DNA of 64,000 bases from Xanthobacter autotrophicus Py2 (lineage in GTDB: Bacteria > Pseudomonadota > Alphaproteobacteria > Rhizobiales > Xanthobacteraceae): the NCBI GenBank assembly GCA_000017645.1, contig CP000781.1, positions 2,157,501-2,221,500 on the forward strand, read 5' to 3'. The translations under genes and the position numbers were made by a program. The stretch's first letter is position 1. Every line of letters begins with the position of its first letter. Positions 40,795 to 50,585 of the stretch are shown here, in pieces. The notes under the pieces were generated by a model. That model made no database searches, was not told the origin of the DNA, and worked only from the letters and a program-made list of their open reading frames with translations.

Positions 40795-41538
40795 TCAATG
40801 CCCGCCGGAGGCCGGGCGGCGCCGGCGGGACAGCATGTTGAGCGCCTCGATGGCGGCGGAAAACGCCATGGCCGCGTAGATGTAGCCCTTGGGCACGTGA
40901 GCGCCGAAGCCTTCCGCGATCAGCGTCATGCCGATCATGATGAGGAAGCCCAGCGCCAGCATCACCACGGTGGGATTGGCCTCGATGAACTTCGCCAGCG
41001 GATCTGCGGCCAGCAGCATGCAGGTCACCGCCGCGATCACCGCGATGATCATGATGGGGATGTGCTCGGTCATGCCCACGGCAGTGATGATGCTGTCGAT
41101 GGAGAACACGAGGTCCAGCATCAGGATCTGGGCGATGGCCGCGGTAAAGCCGATGGTGACCTTGGCTTCCTGCACGTCCTCGGCATGGGTGCGCGGGTCC
41201 ACATTGTGGTGGATCTCCGTGGTCGCCTTCCACACCAGGAACAGGCCGCCAGCGATGAGGATGAGGTCGCGCCAGGAGAAGCCGTGCCCGAACACCTCGA
41301 AGATGGGCGCGGTCAGCTTCACGATGATGGCGACGGTGCCCAGCAGCGCCAGCCGCATGACGAGCGCGAGGCCGATGCCGATGCGCCGGGCCTTGGTGCG
41401 GTACTGGGGCGGCAGCTTGTTGGTGAGGATGGAGATGAAGATGAGGTTGTCGATGCCGAGCACCACTTCCATGGCCACCAGCGTCACCAGGGCCACCCAC
41501 GCGGCGGGGTCGGCGGCGAGTTGAAGGAGGTAGTCCAT
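40795..41538 (-). CDS. TerC-family integral membrane protein
   Basis: A 247-residue protein with about seven membrane segments. [21 protein letters not shown] carries the conserved membrane Asp and Asn of TerC proteins, as does [23 protein letters not shown] in the second half, giving an internal repeat. TerC proteins are linked to manganese export and metal loading of exported enzymes; older names tie them to tellurite resistance. The start ATG directly follows the stop codon of the lipid kinase gene. Confidence 0.88.
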   Translation of the reverse strand: MDYLLQLAADPAAWVALVTLVAMEVVLGIDNLIFISILTNKLPPQYRTKARRIGIGLALVMRLALLGTVAIIVKLTAPIFEVFGHGFSWRDLILIAGGLFLVWKATTEIHHNVDPRTHAEDVQEAKVTIGFTAAIAQILMLDLVFSIDSIITAVGMTEHIPIMIIAVIAAVTCMLLAADPLAKFIEANPTVVMLALGFLIMIGMTLIAEGFGAHVPKGYIYAAMAFSAAIEALNMLSRRRRPASGGH

Positions 41539-42480
41539 CTAGGCAGAACCTTCGGGCAAGAGGTTGGGGGAGAAGGCTGAGGCACCGGCGGGAGCCGGCG
41601 TATAAACGTGGATGGCGCCGGGCCGGATCCGGAAATGGGCCGGGGTAAAGGTGACCAGCTCGCCGTCGGTGTTCACCGGGCGCGGCCGGCTGGTGCGCAC
41701 CACCACCTCGGTGGTGCGGAAGGCGCGCACGTCGTCCCACGCCCCCTGGGTGCCGCGCCGCAGCGCCGGCAGCAGCGCGAGCAGGCGCCACCAGTGGTCC
41801 ACTTCGAGGCTGTAGAAATCGAGCCGGCCGTCGTCGGCGGTGGCGGTGGCTTCCACCGTCATGCCGCCGCCATAGTGCCGGCCGTTGCCCACGGACACCT
41901 GCAGGGTGCGCACCTGCTCCACTGTTCCGTCATGCTCGATGAAGGCGGTGAACAGGCGCGACTGCATCAGCAGGCGCGCGGCCACGATGCCGTAGCCGAG
42001 CACGCCGAAGCGGCGCTTGGCCTCATGGGTCAGCGCGCGGGCGAGATCGGCGGAAAAGCCGATGCTGGCCACATTGAGGAAGGCATGGCCGTTCACCTCG
42101 CCGAGGTCCATGGGCCGTGGTGCGCCGGCCAGGATCACGTCGGCGGCAGCCGCGAGGTCGCTGGGGATGGCGAGGGTGCGCGCGAAATCGTTGGCGGTGC
42201 CAAGCGGCAGCACGCCCAACGGCAGCTGGGTGTCGAACAGGCCCGAGGTGGCCGCGTTCAGCGTGCCGTCGCCGCCGCCGAGGATGACGAGGTCGGCGTC
42301 GCCGGCGCGGGCGCGGATGGTGTCGGAGATGGCGGCGGCACCGGGCCATCGCACGTCGGTGAGGTCCAGGTCGCGCGCCAGACGCTCGCGCACGCCGCCA
42401 AGCGACGCGGTGCCGTGGCGCGCGCCGGGATTGACCAGGAACAGCGCGCGGCGCCGGTGGGGAGGGCGCGGGACTGTCAT
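41539..42480 (-). CDS. diacylglycerol kinase family lipid kinase (YegS-like)
   Basis: A 313-residue lipid kinase. FLVNPGAR opens the catalytic domain, the nucleotide-binding GGGDGTLN lies at 68-75, and LPLGTANDFARTL follows near 95. The C-terminal half has NVASIGFSADLAR, YGGGMTVEATATADDGRLD and VNTDGELV, the YegS/BmrU pattern. The lipid substrate is not predictable. Start 42480 is at the first family-like Met; the longer frame is Pro/Arg-rich noise. It abuts the TerC start with no gap. Confidence 0.86.
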   Translation of the reverse strand: MTVPRPPHRRRALFLVNPGARHGTASLGGVRERLARDLDLTDVRWPGAAAISDTIRARAGDADLVILGGGDGTLNAATSGLFDTQLPLGVLPLGTANDFARTLAIPSDLAAAADVILAGAPRPMDLGEVNGHAFLNVASIGFSADLARALTHEAKRRFGVLGYGIVAARLLMQSRLFTAFIEHDGTVEQVRTLQVSVGNGRHYGGGMTVEATATADDGRLDFYSLEVDHWWRLLALLPALRRGTQGAWDDVRAFRTTEVVVRTSRPRPVNTDGELVTFTPAHFRIRPGAIHVYTPAPAGASAFSPNLLPEGSA

Positions 42481-42808
42481 GTCCGGTGGGGGGCGATCAT
42501 GGGCCAGGGTTTCCGGTGAGTGCTGAGCACGCGGTGATCCGACATCGCGCAGCGGAACTGCGCCAGAGGGGCCCGGATCGGTCTCGATAAGGTAAGGCGC
42601 TGCGCGCGACGGCCAAGGTGATGTGGCAGAATGTCGCAGCAACGGGCGCGGCCTTCCGGTCCGGCAGGGCACCGGATGGTCAAGGCGCGCGGCCTTGTTA
42701 CGCGAACAGATCTGAAGGGAGACCCGAAAAATTTGGGGGAGGAGAGCGGGGGCGTTGCTCTCCTCCCCCTGGTTCGATCAAGACGCGGGTTGCGGTGCCG
42801 CGGCATTG

Positions 42809-42884
42809 ACCGAACGGTTCGGTTCGGTGCTTATGGTTTAGCGCAGCATGGATGGCTTTGCAAGAGAGAACTGAACGGTTCGGT
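42809..42884. promoter_or_regulatory. two near-identical palindromic operators upstream of the TetR gene
   Basis: ACCGAACGGTTCGGT at 42809-42823 is a perfect palindrome around CGG. ACTGAACGGTTCGGT at 42870-42884 is the same site with one mismatch, 61 bp away (about six helical turns). The first site overlaps a TTGACC -35-like hexamer at 42806-42811. Both lie in the otherwise gene-free 541-bp region 42481-43021 and are probably bound by the TetR protein encoded at 43022. Confidence 0.75.
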
Positions 42885-43021
42885 CGGTTTTGGGTGGCGG
42901 CCTCCTGTTGCGGCGATGTCACCTCGTTCCGGCGTATCGCGGGGGTGCCGTACTCGGTGCTTGCGCGCCGGTGCTGTGATCCCGCAAGAACGTAGGGCTG
43001 GAAAGAAAGAGACGTGGGAGT

Positions 43022-43726
43022 ATGACCGACATCGGAGGCGCCGACCTCAAGCTGCGCAGTTCGGATCCGCGGGACACGGTGGCGCGGGACGCGGGACATG
43101 GCGCGGGCCAGGACCCGGAAAAGCGTAGCCAGATCCTGTCCGGCGCCCGCCAGGTGTTCTTCGAGCGCGGCTTCGATGCGGCCAGCATGGGCGACATCGC
43201 CCGCGCCGCCGGGGTCTCCAAGGGCACGCTCTACGTCTATTTCGAGAACAAGGAGGATCTCTTTTCCGCCCTCGTCGGGAGCGAGTGCGAGGAGACCGCC
43301 GAGCGCATGTTCGTGCTCGACGCCGAGGAGGAGGACGTGGAAACCGCCCTCACCAAGCTCGGCTATTCCTTCGTCCATGCCATCCTGCGTCCGAGCAGCA
43401 TCGCGCTCCTGCGCACGGTGATCGCCATCTCGGCCAAGTTTCCCGATATCGGCCGCCGCTTCTTCGAGGCGGGCCCCTGCGAGGGGATCTCGCGCCTGTC
43501 GGTCTATCTCGCCGCCAAGGTGGAGCAGGGCGTGCTCGACATCGACGACGTGTCGCAGGCGGCGAGCCAGTTCCTCACCCTGTGCAAGGACGGAGTGACC
43601 ATCCCCGCCCTCGTCGGCGCGCCCGACGCACCCGATCCCGAGGCGGTGGAGAAATCGGTGAAGGGGGCGGTGCGCGTCTTCATGCGCGCCTATGGCGCCA
43701 GCCGCCCTCGACCGCAAGGCTCGTAG
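43022..43726 (+). CDS. TetR/AcrR-family transcriptional regulator
   Basis: A 234-residue repressor-type protein. The DNA-binding domain covers about residues 34-82: [20 protein letters not shown], then [20 protein letters not shown]. The ligand domain resembles the AcrR group ([31 protein letters not shown]). The first 30 residues are Asp/Gly-rich and not conserved. Two matching palindromes upstream suggest autoregulation. Regulated genes may include the divergent lipid kinase-terC pair, which is inference from position. The effector is unknown. Confidence 0.88.
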   Translation: MTDIGGADLKLRSSDPRDTVARDAGHGAGQDPEKRSQILSGARQVFFERGFDAASMGDIARAAGVSKGTLYVYFENKEDLFSALVGSECEETAERMFVLDAEEEDVETALTKLGYSFVHAILRPSSIALLRTVIAISAKFPDIGRRFFEAGPCEGISRLSVYLAAKVEQGVLDIDDVSQAASQFLTLCKDGVTIPALVGAPDAPDPEAVEKSVKGAVRVFMRAYGASRPRPQGS

Positions 43727-43771
43727 TGCGAGGGGACTCGGCGTGATGGCGCCTCGTCCGAACATGAGCCT

Positions 43772-44236
43772 TCATGAAGCGGCCCGCTCCGGCACTGTGA
43801 GCCGGCCTTCGGCATCGAACGGGAAGAAGGGGTTGTGCGCCACTTCCCACAGGTGCCCGTCGGGATCGGCGAAATAGCCGCTGGTACCGCCCCAGAACAC
43901 CTTCTGCGCTGGCTTGACCTCTTTGCCTCCGGCCGCCACGGCGCGGGCGATCACGAGCGCGACCGCGGCTTCCTGCGCCACATTGCAGGCGAGGGTCTGG
44001 CCGCTGAAGGGCTGCGGCGGCGTGTCGGCCAAGGAGGCGTCGTCGGCAAGGCGGTCGCGCGGATACAGGCTCAGCACCACATGCCCGGCGAGGAAGAAGG
44101 CGACGCCCTGCGTGTCCAGGTCCCGCCGCTCCAGTCCCATCGCGATGTAGAAGGCGATGGCGCGGCCAAGGTCGCCGACCCCCAGGGTGACGAGATGCAG
44201 GCGAAGCGCGGGTGCCGGCGGCATGGGCATCTCCAT
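43772..44236 (-). CDS. VOC (glyoxalase/bleomycin-resistance fold) protein
   Basis: A 154-residue vicinal-oxygen-chelate protein: VTLGVGDLGRAIAFYIAMGL at the start, GVAFFLAGHVVLSLYPRD in the middle, and WGGTSGYFADPDGHLWEVAHNP at the end, containing the usual metal-site Glu. The reaction is unknown. ATG 44236 was chosen over an in-frame TTG at 44248. It begins 8 bp after the radical SAM gene, so the two are co-transcribed. Confidence 0.82.
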   Translation of the reverse strand: MEMPMPPAPALRLHLVTLGVGDLGRAIAFYIAMGLERRDLDTQGVAFFLAGHVVLSLYPRDRLADDASLADTPPQPFSGQTLACNVAQEAAVALVIARAVAAGGKEVKPAQKVFWGGTSGYFADPDGHLWEVAHNPFFPFDAEGRLTVPERAAS

Positions 44237-44244
44237 GGGGCTCT

Positions 44245-45558
44245 TCAATCGAACAGGCTGAGCTGCACGCCGGCCGGCTTGGGGCGGCGGAAATGGGCGG
44301 TGGTCAGCTTCAGCCCGCGCCCGGCGAGGCCGAGCCGCCGTGCCGCGATCTCGAAGCGGCGGCCCACGGTCCAGGCATAGGGGCCGTCTCCCCGCATCCG
44401 CTTTCCGAAGGCGGAGTCATAGTCCTTTCCGCCGTGCATCTGGCGGATCAGGCCGAGCACGTGCCGCGCCTTGTCCGGGAAGTGGGTCACCAGCCATTCG
44501 CGGAACAGGTCGGCGATCTCCAGCGGCAGGCGCAGCATGACATAGCCCGCCTCGCTGGCGCCGGCGGCCTTGGCGGCATCGAGGATGCGCTCCACCTCCA
44601 TGTCGTTGAGCGCCGGAATGAGCGGGGCGGTGAGCACCGCAGTGGGAATGCCCGCATCGGCGAGGCGGCGGATGGTGCCGAGCCGCACATGGGGGCTCGC
44701 CGCCCGCGGCTCCATGGTGCGGGCCAGATGCGGATCGAGGGTGGTGATGGAGATGGCCACCTTGACGAGGCCCTTCTCGGCCATGGGGGCGAGGATGTCG
44801 ATGTCGCGCGCCACCAGTCCCGACTTGGTGACGATGCCCACCGGATGGCCGAATTCGGCGAGCACCTCCAGCAGGCGGCGGGTGACCTCGTAGCGCTTTT
44901 CGATGGGCTGATAGGGATCGGTGTTGGTGCCCATGGCGATGACGCGGGGCTGGTAGGACGCCTGGGACAGCTCCCGCGCCAGCAGTTCCGGCGCGTCCGG
45001 CTTCACGAACAGCTTGGTCTCGAAATCGAGGCCCGCCGACAGGCCGTGATAGGCGTGGGTCGGCCGGGCGAAGCAATAGACGCAGCCGTGCTCGCAGCCC
45101 CGATAGGCGTTGATGGAGCGATCGAAGGCGACATCCGGCGACTGGTTGCGGGTGATGACCGTGCGTGCGCGCTCTTCCATCACCTGCGTGCGCAGGGGCG
45201 GCAGGTCCTCCAGGCTCTGCCAGCCGTCGTCGAACAGGATGCGGGCGGCCGGCTCGAAGCGGCCGGCGGCGTTGGAGACCGCGCCCCGTCCGCGCCGGCG
45301 CTCCCCGTCCACCACGCTCCCGACCTCTCCGTCGAGAGCTGGGGGGACCACGGGGGGCGGTGCGGCCTTTTCCTGCGCGAGGCGCCCGAGGATGCGATTG
45401 GCGCGCGGCTCGTTCACCGCGAGGGCCGCCGCCTTGGCCTTGGGTGCAGCCTTGGGTCCAGCGGCCTTGGGGCCGGCCGGCCTTGGGCCGCGTGCGGCAC
45501 GCGCCGCGGCGACGGTGGTGCCGGCAGGATCGAGGAGGGAATCGCGCTCACGGCTCAT
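44245..45558 (-). CDS. PA0069-family radical SAM protein
   Basis: A 437-residue radical SAM protein of the SplB-like PA0069 group. The cluster motif CEHGCVYC has cysteines at 155, 159 and 162, directly after SINAYRG. SAM-domain strands MGTNTDPYQPIEK, VGIVTKSGLVARDIDIL and VAISITTLD follow. The first 90 residues are Ala/Pro/Lys-rich and poorly conserved. The function is unestablished; similarity to spore photoproduct lyase does not imply that activity. Start 45558 gives MSRERDS. Confidence 0.86.
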   Translation of the reverse strand: MSRERDSLLDPAGTTVAAARAARGPRPAGPKAAGPKAAPKAKAAALAVNEPRANRILGRLAQEKAAPPPVVPPALDGEVGSVVDGERRRGRGAVSNAAGRFEPAARILFDDGWQSLEDLPPLRTQVMEERARTVITRNQSPDVAFDRSINAYRGCEHGCVYCFARPTHAYHGLSAGLDFETKLFVKPDAPELLARELSQASYQPRVIAMGTNTDPYQPIEKRYEVTRRLLEVLAEFGHPVGIVTKSGLVARDIDILAPMAEKGLVKVAISITTLDPHLARTMEPRAASPHVRLGTIRRLADAGIPTAVLTAPLIPALNDMEVERILDAAKAAGASEAGYVMLRLPLEIADLFREWLVTHFPDKARHVLGLIRQMHGGKDYDSAFGKRMRGDGPYAWTVGRRFEIAARRLGLAGRGLKLTTAHFRRPKPAGVQLSLFD

Positions 45559-45758
45559 GGGAAAAAAGGTAGCACCCGAACCGGAACGAAACAAGAACAT
45601 TAACGCTCCGGAGCGGCCTTTCCCATTGCGTTCAGGCGGTTGCCGGATGATTCCAATGACTCAGCGGTTTGGATTTGGCTTACTGTACACCACAACCCGG
45701 TTGCCAGACATTCGCATCTCCGCTAAAGCGCTAATTGAGGCCTTAAAAGGGGGAAAAG

Positions 45759-45911
45759 ATGGCTGAACACGCCACGACCGAATACGCCATTGCGGACGGT
45801 AACGACTACGCCGAGCACGAAGGCACCTATGTGCTGTTCACCGCCCTGACCAAATGGGGCGCGATCGCTGTCGCCGTCCTCCTCACCCTCATGTGGATCT
45901 TCCTCCTCTGA
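45759..45911 (+). CDS. aa3-type cytochrome c oxidase subunit IV (small membrane protein)
   Basis: A 50-residue protein. The N-terminal half is acidic and aromatic (EHATTEYAIADGNDYAEHEG) and the C-terminal half is one membrane helix ending LLTLMWIFLL. The pattern HEGTY...FT.LTKWG matches the small bacterial aa3 oxidase subunit IV family. The start has GGGGGAAAAG upstream. It lies 35 bp before pntAA, an arrangement seen in other alphaproteobacteria, so it is probably co-transcribed with the transhydrogenase although the oxidase core genes are elsewhere. The 200 bp upstream should contain the operon promoter; none was pinned down. Confidence 0.85.
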   Translation: MAEHATTEYAIADGNDYAEHEGTYVLFTALTKWGAIAVAVLLTLMWIFLL

Positions 45912-45946
45912 CCCCCTGACGGGTTGGAGCACCGGAGACATCTCTG

Positions 45947-47110
45947 ATGAAAATCGCTGTCCCCGCCGAGGTTGATCTCGGCGAGCCGCGGGTCGCTGCG
46001 ACCCCGGATACGGTGAAGCGTCTGGTCGCGCTCGGCGCCAGCGTGGCGGTCGAGACGGGCGCGGGCCTCAAGTCGGGCATTCTGGATGCCGACTTCGAAG
46101 CCGCCGGCGCCACCATCGCGCCCACCGCCGCCGATGCCCTGTACGGCGCTGAAGTGGTACTGAAGGTTCGCCGTCCGACGGAAGCTGAACTTTCGTCGTA
46201 CAAGCCCGGCGCGCTGCTGCTGGCCATCGTCGATCCCTATGGCAACGACGAGGCCCTGGCCACGCTGGCGCGCTACAACGTCAACGCCTTCGCCATGGAG
46301 CTGATGCCCCGCATCACCCGCGCGCAGGTGATGGACGTGCTGTCCTCGCAGGCGAACCTCGCCGGCTATCGCGCCGTCATCGACGCCGCGGCCGAATTCA
46401 ATCGCGCCCTGCCGCAGATGATGACAGCCGCCGGCACTGTGCCCGCCGCGCGCGTCTTCGTCATGGGCGCCGGCGTGGCGGGCCTTCAGGCCATCGCCAC
46501 CGCGCGCCGCCTCGGCGCCATCGTGACTGCCACCGACGTGCGCCCCGCCGCCAAGGAACAGGTCGCCTCGCTGGGCGCCAAGTTCGTCGCGGTGGAGGAC
46601 GAGGAGTTCAAGCAGGCCGAGACCGCCGCCGGCTACGCCAAGCCCATGTCGGCCGAGTACCAGGCCAAGCAGGCGGCCCTCGTCGCCGAGCACATCAAGA
46701 AGCAGGACATTGTCATCACCACCGCCCTGATCCCCGGCCGGCCCGCGCCGCGCCTGATCACGGCGCAGATGGTGGCCTCCATGCGGCCCGGCTCCATCAT
46801 CGTCGACCTGGCGGTGGAGCGTGGCGGCAACGTGGAAGGCTCGGTGCCCGGCGAAGTGGCCTGGGTCGGCAACGTCAAGATCGTCGGCCACCTCAACGTG
46901 CCCGGCCGCATCGCGGCGTCGTCCTCGCCGCTCTACGCCAAGAACCTGTTCAACTTCTTCGAGACGATGGTGGACAAGGCGACCAAGTCCCTTGCCGTGA
47001 AGTGGGACGACGAGCTGGTCAAGGCCACCCTCCTCACCCGCGACGGCGCCGTCGTGCATCCCAACTTCGCACCCAAGAATCTCGCCACCACCAGCGAGGG
47101 AGCGGCCTGA
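45947..47110 (+). CDS. pntAA: NAD(P) transhydrogenase subunit alpha part 1
   Basis: A 387-residue soluble NAD(H)-binding domain [21 protein letters not shown] is the N-terminal signature, and the NAD-binding fold has [22 protein letters not shown] near 170-191 and [13 protein letters not shown]. The mobile loop region ([20 protein letters not shown]) and [17 protein letters not shown] segment ([15 protein letters not shown]) follow. The stop overlaps the pntAB start (TGATG). Split alpha subunits like this are typical of alphaproteobacteria. The enzyme uses proton motive force to drive NADPH formation. Confidence 0.95.
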   Translation: MKIAVPAEVDLGEPRVAATPDTVKRLVALGASVAVETGAGLKSGILDADFEAAGATIAPTAADALYGAEVVLKVRRPTEAELSSYKPGALLLAIVDPYGNDEALATLARYNVNAFAMELMPRITRAQVMDVLSSQANLAGYRAVIDAAAEFNRALPQMMTAAGTVPAARVFVMGAGVAGLQAIATARRLGAIVTATDVRPAAKEQVASLGAKFVAVEDEEFKQAETAAGYAKPMSAEYQAKQAALVAEHIKKQDIVITTALIPGRPAPRLITAQMVASMRPGSIIVDLAVERGGNVEGSVPGEVAWVGNVKIVGHLNVPGRIAASSSPLYAKNLFNFFETMVDKATKSLAVKWDDELVKATLLTRDGAVVHPNFAPKNLATTSEGAA

Positions 47111-47565
47111 TGAATCCCGCCTCAGCCCAGACCGCGACGGACGCCGCCTCCCAGGCCCGCGCCGCTGCAGAGATCGCGCGTCAGGCGGCCGAAGCCGCCC
47201 AGCTCTATGCCGACCAGGCCGGCGCCGCCCTCGGCGCAGTGGCCCACGGCGCGACGGGGGGGGCCATCGACCCCTTCGTGTTCCGCCTCTCCATCTTCGT
47301 GCTCGCGGTGTTCGTGGGCTATTACGTGGTGTGGTCGGTGACCCCGGCGCTGCACACCCCGCTGATGAGCGTCACCAACGCCATCTCCTCCGTGATCGTG
47401 GTGGGTGCGCTGCTCGCGGTGGGCGTCACCACCGTGGGCGATTCCAGCCACGCCTGGGGCGCGCGCATCTTCGGCTTCGTCGCGCTCATCTTCGCCTCGG
47501 TGAACATATTCGGCGGGTTCCTCGTGACCAGCCGAATGCTCGCCATGTACTCCAAGAAGAAGTGA
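47110..47565 (+). CDS. pntAB: NAD(P) transhydrogenase subunit alpha part 2
   Basis: A 151-residue membrane component. After an Ala/Gln-rich N-terminus (about 45 residues, longer than in many homologues) come helices [40 protein letters not shown] and [20 protein letters not shown]. The last two carry the family sequence for the proton channel. It overlaps pntAA by one base and is 10 bp from pntB. Confidence 0.95.
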   Translation: MNPASAQTATDAASQARAAAEIARQAAEAAQLYADQAGAALGAVAHGATGGAIDPFVFRLSIFVLAVFVGYYVVWSVTPALHTPLMSVTNAISSVIVVGALLAVGVTTVGDSSHAWGARIFGFVALIFASVNIFGGFLVTSRMLAMYSKKK

Positions 47566-47575
47566 GGCGGAGCAC

Positions 47576-48982
47576 ATGAACGCGAATTTCGCTGCCCTGC
47601 TCTACCTCGTTGCAGGCATCCTCTTCGTCCTCGCCCTGCGCGGCCTTTCCCATCCCACCACCTCGCGGCAGGGCAACCTGTACGGCATGGTGGGCATGGC
47701 CATCGCCGTCCTCACCACGCTGGCGCTCTCGCCGCCGTCGGACCTCGTCGGCTGGGTGCTGGTGCTGGCCGGCATCGGCATCGGCGGCGGTGTCGGCGCG
47801 GTGGTGGCCAAGCGCATCGCCATGACCCAGATGCCCCAGCTGGTCGCCGCCTTCCACTCGCTGGTGGGCATGGCTGCGGTGCTGGTGGCGGCCGCCGCCC
47901 TCTACGCGCCGCGTGCTTTCGGCATCGGCGATCCCGGCCACCTCCACGGCGCCAGCCTGGTGGAAATGTCGCTGGGCGTGGCCATCGGCGCCATCACCTT
48001 CACCGGCTCCATCATCGCCTTCGCCAAGCTCAACGGCAACATGAGCGGCAAGCCGATCATGCTGCCGTCGCGCCACCTCATCAATGCCGGCCTCGGCATC
48101 CTGCTGCTGGTCCTGATCATCGCCTTCGTGATCACCGGCTCGATCAAGCTGTTCTGGATCATCACCGTGGTCTCGCTCATCCTCGGCGGGCTGCTCATCA
48201 TCCCCATCGGCGGCGCGGACATGCCCGTCGTGGTGTCGATGCTGAACTCCTACTCGGGCTGGGCGGCGGCGGGCATCGGCTTCACCCTGGGCAACACCGC
48301 GCTGATCATCACCGGCGCGCTGGTGGGCTCCTCGGGCGCCATCCTGTCCTACATCATGTGCAAGGGCATGAACCGCTCCTTCATCTCCGTCATCCTCGGC
48401 GGCTTCGGCGGTGACGCCGCGGCGGCCGGCGGCGGGGCCCAGGCGGAAGCCCGCCCGGTGAAGCAGGGCTCGGCGGACGACGCGGCCTACATCATGAAGA
48501 ACGCCGAGAAGGTCATCATCGTGCCGGGCTACGGCATGGCGGTGGCTCAGGCCCAGCACGCCCTGCGCGAGATGGCCGACCTGCTGAAGGAGGAGGGCGT
48601 CGAGGTGAAGTACGCCATCCATCCGGTGGCGGGCCGCATGCCGGGCCACATGAACGTGCTGCTGGCCGAGGCCCAGGTGCCCTACGACGAGGTGTTCGAG
48701 CTGGAGGACATCAACTCCGAGTTCGCCCAGGCGGACGTGGCCTTCGTCATCGGCGCCAACGACGTGACCAACCCGGCGGCCAAGACCGATCCGCAGTCGC
48801 CCATCTTCGGCATGCCGATCCTGGACGTCGAGAAGGCGAAGACCGTGCTCTTCATCAAGCGCGGCATGGCGGCGGGCTATGCCGGCGTGGAGAACGAGCT
48901 GTTCTTCAAGGACAACACCATGATGCTCTTCGGCGACGCCAAGAAGGTCACCGAAGAGGTGGTCAAGGCCTTCGGCCACTGA
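47576..48982 (+). CDS. pntB: NAD(P) transhydrogenase subunit beta
   Basis: A 468-residue subunit with about nine membrane helices (1-255) and the C-terminal NADP(H)-binding domain III (about 290-468). Visible landmarks are MAQMPQLVAAFHSLVGMAAV-like segment near 83-100 (proton channel His), GLGILLLVLII, and in domain III IVPGYGMAVAQAQH, HPVAGRMPGHMNVLLAEA, FVIGANDVTNPAAK and GYAGVENELF. Complete. It is followed by a terminator, so the operon ends here. Confidence 0.96.
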   Translation: MNANFAALLYLVAGILFVLALRGLSHPTTSRQGNLYGMVGMAIAVLTTLALSPPSDLVGWVLVLAGIGIGGGVGAVVAKRIAMTQMPQLVAAFHSLVGMAAVLVAAAALYAPRAFGIGDPGHLHGASLVEMSLGVAIGAITFTGSIIAFAKLNGNMSGKPIMLPSRHLINAGLGILLLVLIIAFVITGSIKLFWIITVVSLILGGLLIIPIGGADMPVVVSMLNSYSGWAAAGIGFTLGNTALIITGALVGSSGAILSYIMCKGMNRSFISVILGGFGGDAAAAGGGAQAEARPVKQGSADDAAYIMKNAEKVIIVPGYGMAVAQAQHALREMADLLKEEGVEVKYAIHPVAGRMPGHMNVLLAEAQVPYDEVFELEDINSEFAQADVAFVIGANDVTNPAAKTDPQSPIFGMPILDVEKAKTVLFIKRGMAAGYAGVENELFFKDNTMMLFGDAKKVTEEVVKAFGH

Positions 48983-49011
48983 CCTGAGGCGCTGCGGAAC
49001 GCAGATCTTCA

Positions 49012-49043
49012 AAGAGCCGCGCGGCGTCAGCCGGGCGGCTCTT
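49012..49043 (+). terminator. terminator after pntB
   Basis: AAGAGCCGC (49012-49020) pairs with GCGGCTCTT (49035-49043), with an additional GGC/GCC pairing inside the loop. It is followed by GTCATTT and lies 29 bp after the pntB stop. Confidence 0.75.
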
Positions 49044-49166
49044 GTCATTTGCACACATGTGGTGCCTTCCCCAGCTTGACTGCCAACGTCTTCTTCCGCA
49101 GAACGAATCCCGGTCGCGGCTCGACTCAACGAGGTCGGGCGCGTTCTGCCGGCAGGGATTGGCGCG

Positions 49167-50585
49167 ATGACACGTTGGACCCACGGGCTCGTCAACCGCC
49201 TCGTCCTGTTGTGTGACGTCGCCATGGCGGCGCTGGCCGCCATCATTGCCCACGGACGCTGGGATTTCCTGTCCTGGAGCCAGATGGCCATCCTCTGGGC
49301 CATCGGCGTCTTCGCCTTCGTCCAGATCCTGCAGACCGGCCGCGCCTATCGGGTCGAGCATTACACGCGCCCGCTGCGCCAGCTCGGTCACCTCGCGGTG
49401 GCCGGCGTGCCGGCCGGCGCGCTTCTGGCGATCTGCTACTACGCCATCATCCCCATCGGCTCGACCAACCTCGTTGCGCTGCTCGGCTGGGGCATCCTGA
49501 CCGCGCTGACGCTGATCTTCGGCCGCTTCGTGCTGGTGCGGACCGGCGTGGCGCTGGTGAAGACCCGCGGAGTCCTGCGACGCAATGCGGTGATCATCGG
49601 GGATCCGGCCCGGGCCCGCGACCTCGTGCGCCGCTACCGCGAGGAGGAGGGCGCGAACGGCCTCATCACCTTCGTCGGCATGTTCGACGAGGGACACATG
49701 CCGGGCGAGATGACCCCGCCACCCCCCGCGCCCGACGGCGTTCCCGCGATGGGCGGACTCGCCGACCTGCTGGAATATGTGAAGCACAATCCGGTGGACA
49801 TCGTGGTCGTCGCCAAGAGCTGGGACGATCCCGCAGCCATCAGCACCATCGCCAACCAGATGTACCAGATCGCCGCCGACGTCATCGTCGAGCTGGATCC
49901 CGAGCGCTTCATGCTCAACGACGCCCGGATCACGCGCATCGCCGGCGAGCCCGCGCTCCAGGTGCAGCAGCAGCCACTCAAGGGCTCGCTGGGGCTGCTG
50001 AAGGGGGTGGAGGACTATGTGGTGGCCACCATCGGCCTCATCCTCACCGCCCCCATCCTGCTGGTCGCCGCCGCCGCCATCAAGCTGGATTCCCCCGGGC
50101 CCATCCTGTTCCGCCAGCCGCGCGTGGGCCTCAACAACCGCGTCTTCTCCTGCTTCAAGCTGCGGACCATGCGGGTCGATCTCTCGGACGACGGCTCCCG
50201 CGGCACCACCAAGGACGATCCGCGCATCACCCGCATCGGCGCCTTCCTGCGCTCCACCTCCATCGACGAACTGCCCCAGCTCATCAATGTGCTGCGGGGC
50301 GAGATGTCGGTGGTCGGGCCGCGTCCCCATGTGCCCAACATGCAGGTCGCCACCAACGTGCGCTACGAGGCGATCCGGCAATATGTGGCGCGCTACCGGA
50401 TGAAGCCCGGCATCACCGGCTGGGCCCAGATCAACGGCATGCGCGGCGGCATCAACACCCTCGAAAAGGCGGAGCGGGGCGTGGAGCTCGACCTTTTCTA
50501 CATCGAGCACTGGTCCATATGGTTCGACATCAGAATCATGCTGCTCACCATCACCAAGGGCATGGCCGGGCCGGCGGTCTTCTGA
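49167..50585 (+). CDS. polyprenyl-phosphate hexose-1-phosphate transferase (initiating glycosyltransferase, WcaJ/ExoY type)
   Basis: A 472-residue enzyme that loads the first sugar phosphate onto undecaprenyl phosphate. Four N-terminal membrane segments (to about 130) and a Rossmann-like domain (RNAVIIGDPARA) precede a fifth hydrophobic segment (VVATIGLILTAPILLVAAAA). The catalytic bacterial sugar transferase domain has CFKLRTMRVD, DELPQLINVLRGEMSVVGP and KPGITGWAQINGMRG. It starts the exopolysaccharide cluster. The sugar is probably glucose or galactose, not determined. Confidence 0.92.
   Translation: MTRWTHGLVNRLVLLCDVAMAALAAIIAHGRWDFLSWSQMAILWAIGVFAFVQILQTGRAYRVEHYTRPLRQLGHLAVAGVPAGALLAICYYAIIPIGSTNLVALLGWGILTALTLIFGRFVLVRTGVALVKTRGVLRRNAVIIGDPARARDLVRRYREEEGANGLITFVGMFDEGHMPGEMTPPPPAPDGVPAMGGLADLLEYVKHNPVDIVVVAKSWDDPAAISTIANQMYQIAADVIVELDPERFMLNDARITRIAGEPALQVQQQPLKGSLGLLKGVEDYVVATIGLILTAPILLVAAAAIKLDSPGPILFRQPRVGLNNRVFSCFKLRTMRVDLSDDGSRGTTKDDPRITRIGAFLRSTSIDELPQLINVLRGEMSVVGPRPHVPNMQVATNVRYEAIRQYVARYRMKPGITGWAQINGMRGGINTLEKAERGVELDLFYIEHWSIWFDIRIMLLTITKGMAGPAVF

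Noticed and set aside
42698..43765. 355-codon frame antisense to the TetR gene
   Set aside because: It covers the TetR gene and its operators in reverse and has shadow-like composition.
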